Assembly (NCBI GenBank): GCA_934646965.1
Contig: CAKUEZ010000022.1
Location: forward strand, 1 to 23,902
DNA: 23,902 bases
Source: an uncultured Collinsella sp.
GTDB taxonomy: Bacteria > Actinomycetota > Coriobacteriia > Coriobacteriales > Coriobacteriaceae
Reading direction: 5' to 3'
Shown one piece after another: positions 22,442 through 23,902 of the stretch. The notes beneath the pieces were generated by a model, which worked only from the letters and a program-made list of their open reading frames with translations, was not told the origin of the DNA and searched no databases. Position 1 is the stretch's first letter. Each line of letters starts with the position of its first letter. A program made the position numbers and the translations under genes.

Positions 22442-23191
22442 ATGGCATTTGACTTCACGGGTAAAACCGCGATCGTTACCGGCGGCACTCAGGGCATTGG
22501 CCTCGAGATCGCCAGGGGTATCGTGGAAGGCGGCGGACACGTCGCGCTCATCGCAAGGAACGCCGCTAAGGGCGAGGCCGCAGTGGCCGAACTCGGCGAG
22601 GGCAACAAGTTCTATCAGCTCGATGTCGCCGATGCACCCAAGGCGCGCGAGACTGTCGAGCAGATTTTCGCCGATCTGCCTCAGACCAACATTCTGATCA
22701 ACTGCGCCGGCGTCATCAGCACCAAGAAGTTCGACGAGATCGACGACACCGAGTGGCGCCGCACCATCGACATCAACCTCAACGGCACCTTTACCATGAT
22801 GAATGCCGTGTACCCGCACTTTAAGGCGGCCCACGCCGGCACCATCGTCAACGTGAGCTCCGTGGCCGGCAAGATCGGCGGCGGCCTGCTTGGCACCGCA
22901 GCGTATGCCAGCTCCAAGGCCGGCGTCAACGGTCTGACCAAGGCGGTCGCCAAGGAGGGCGGCAAGTTCGGCATCCGCTGCAACGCCGTGTGCCCGTCGC
23001 TCACCCTTACCGACATGACCTCGATTCTCTCTGACGAGAACTCCCAGCGCATCATCAACGGTATTCCTCTGGGCCGCGCCGCTCAGGCGAGCGAACCCGC
23101 ACAGATGGTGCTGTTCTTCGCTTCCGACCTTGCCAGCTTTGTGAACGGCGAGATCGGCGACTGCGATGGCGGCATCGTCCTGGACGGGTAA
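22442..23191 (+). CDS. Short-chain dehydrogenase/reductase (likely sugar-acid oxidoreductase)
   Basis: A 249-residue classical SDR. The nucleotide-binding TGGTQGIG is at 13-20, the NCAG motif at 87-90, structural Asn N112, and the catalytic triad S140, Y155, K159 (YASSK). The end GDCDGGIVLDG is typical of the family. R39 after the second strand suggests NADP(H) preference, though this is weak. The start is ATG 22442 after a G-rich ribosome site. The downstream gene is a KdgT-type permease, so a 2-keto-3-deoxygluconate or related hexuronate role, like KduD, is likely from context; by sequence alone a 3-oxoacyl-ACP reductase-like SDR cannot be excluded. Confidence 0.9.
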   Translation: MAFDFTGKTAIVTGGTQGIGLEIARGIVEGGGHVALIARNAAKGEAAVAELGEGNKFYQLDVADAPKARETVEQIFADLPQTNILINCAGVISTKKFDEIDDTEWRRTIDINLNGTFTMMNAVYPHFKAAHAGTIVNVSSVAGKIGGGLLGTAAYASSKAGVNGLTKAVAKEGGKFGIRCNAVCPSLTLTDMTSILSDENSQRIINGIPLGRAAQASEPAQMVLFFASDLASFVNGEIGDCDGGIVLDG

Positions 23192-23210
23192 TCCCCCGCG
23201 GTGATAGTTC

Positions 23211-23249
23211 GGCGACGGCCCCTGCGACTCGGGGACGTCGCCTTCTTTC
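23211..23249 (+). terminator. Hairpin between SDR and permease genes (weak terminator or attenuator)
   Basis: GGCGACGGCCCC (23211-23222) pairs with GGGGACGTCGCC (23231-23242) with one mismatch, followed by TTCTTTCT. A second small hairpin, CGTGCG/CGCACG, is at 23261-23279. They may lower permease expression relative to the SDR rather than end the operon. Confidence 0.5.
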
Positions 23250-23297
23250 TGATGTGGCCACGTGCGTAACAGTCGCACGCATCTAAAGGAGATATAT

Positions 23298-23902
23298 ATG
23301 AGTGAATCGACTGCGGTGGAGGCGCCTGCGGCAAAGGAGCCGTTCTTTAAGATGTCCTCCATCCCGGGCGCCAATATTCTGGTGCCGCTTTTGTTGGGCT
23401 GCCTGCTCAACACGCTGTTCCCCGACCTGTTCAAGACGCTCGGTAGCTTTACGCTCGGTATGACGCAGCAGGGTGCAAGCCCGCTGGTTGGCGCCTTTTT
23501 GCTGATCGTCGGTACGACGATTTCGTTTAAGAGCGCCCCTGCCGCTGCTGCCCGCGGTGCCATCATCATCGCCATTAAGCAGATCGTGGTCATCGCCGTA
23601 TCGCTGCTCATTCTCTACGTGTTCAACGACAACCTGTTTGGCATCTCGGCCATGGTGATGCTGACTGCGTGCACGGGTGCCAACAACGCCATGTACGCTG
23701 GCCTAATGGGCACCATGGGCAACGAGGCCGAGCGCGGTGCCGTCGCCATCACCACGTTGGTTGTCGGTCCTCCGGTCACGATGATCGTTCTCGGCGCCGC
23801 CGGCCAGGCTCCGATTGGCTGGTCGCTCGTGGGCGCCATCCTGCCGATCGTCGTCGGCATTATCCTGGGCAACCTGTTCCCCAGCTTTAAGAAGATGATG
23901 GC
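23298..23902 (+). CDS. kdgT: 2-keto-3-deoxygluconate permease (3' end cut by window edge)
   Basis: About 201 residues of a membrane transporter are visible, of an expected 310-330. After a short hydrophilic start, the text PGANILVPLLLGCLLNTLFP resembles the KdgT N-terminal block (IPGGMMLVPLLLGA). Further matches are the TGANNAMYAGLMGTMGNEAE segment (KdgT: TNGGLYAAIMQQYG) and VGPPVTMIVLGAAG with the following VGAILPIVVGIILGNL. Several hydrophobic helices are evident. The family imports 2-keto-3-deoxygluconate by proton symport. The start is ATG 23298 after an excellent AAGGAGATATAT site. It follows the SDR by 106 bp and is probably in the same unit; downstream KDG kinase or aldolase genes would be expected past the edge. 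Confidence 0.87.
   Translation, partial: MSESTAVEAPAAKEPFFKMSSIPGANILVPLLLGCLLNTLFPDLFKTLGSFTLGMTQQGASPLVGAFLLIVGTTISFKSAPAAAARGAIIIAIKQIVVIAVSLLILYVFNDNLFGISAMVMLTACTGANNAMYAGLMGTMGNEAERGAVAITTLVVGPPVTMIVLGAAGQAPIGWSLVGAILPIVVGIILGNLFPSFKKMM

Overview
The window is a GC-rich bacterial chromosome segment with short operons, strong Shine-Dalgarno sites and unusually elaborate intergenic hairpins. Gene content (variant galactokinase, soluble flavodiiron protein, class II aldolase, asymmetric ABC exporter pair, KdgT-type permease) and these intergenic elements suggest an anaerobic gut actinobacterium of the Coriobacteriia, most likely Collinsella. That assignment is inference; no rRNA or other phylogenetic marker is present. 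No tRNA, rRNA, CRISPR array, transposase or phage gene was recognised.

Layout. 1-2233: galK (minus, cut by the window edge) diverges from a LacI-family regulator (plus); the gap holds three copies of a LacI-type operator. 2317-3588: flavodiiron protein FprA with its own promoter and terminator. 3628-5111: an Orc1/Cdc6-like AAA ATPase preceded by four 19-bp tandem repeats and followed by a 138-bp inverted-repeat element. 5110-7274: a DeoR-family regulator diverges from a class II ketose-bisphosphate aldolase, which ends in a 39-bp perfect inverted repeat. 7324-8942: minus-strand AraC regulator and HAD phosphatase. 8943-10415: a poorly coding stretch, then a NUDIX-Vsr fusion gene. 10564-13540: a BceAB-type ABC transporter. 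13541-17487: a repeat-rich zone around agmatine deiminase (aguA), a truncated GNAT acetyltransferase remnant and DAHP synthase (aroF). 17488-22153: a minus-strand operon of MarR regulator and two ABC exporter half-transporters with overlapping genes. 22442-23902: an SDR oxidoreductase and a KdgT-type 2-keto-3-deoxygluconate permease (cut by the window edge).

Main unexpected content is between genes. A family of structured repeats has three copies (13584-13728 plus; 15167-15253 and 16814-16959 minus). Their stems keep pairing while their sequence changes, and the internal-loop and flanking sequences are conserved: the signature of a structured RNA. A second family is a 136-138-bp element with TCTCAATCTGTAACA terminal inverted repeats (4899-5036, 13784-13919). 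A third is terminator-like hairpins, most carrying a GGGACAGG loop. A MITE-like element with 26-bp perfect terminal repeats (17127-17364), a 38-bp perfect palindrome (16988-17070) and a 39-bp one (7130-7274) complete the set. Among proteins, the NUDIX-Vsr fusion is the most unusual.

Functional themes: sugar and sugar-acid use (galactokinase, aldolase, KdgT/SDR, several sugar-type regulators), oxygen or NO detoxification (FprA), drug or peptide export (BceAB-like; MarR plus ABC pair), agmatine use (AguA) and aromatic amino acid synthesis (AroF).
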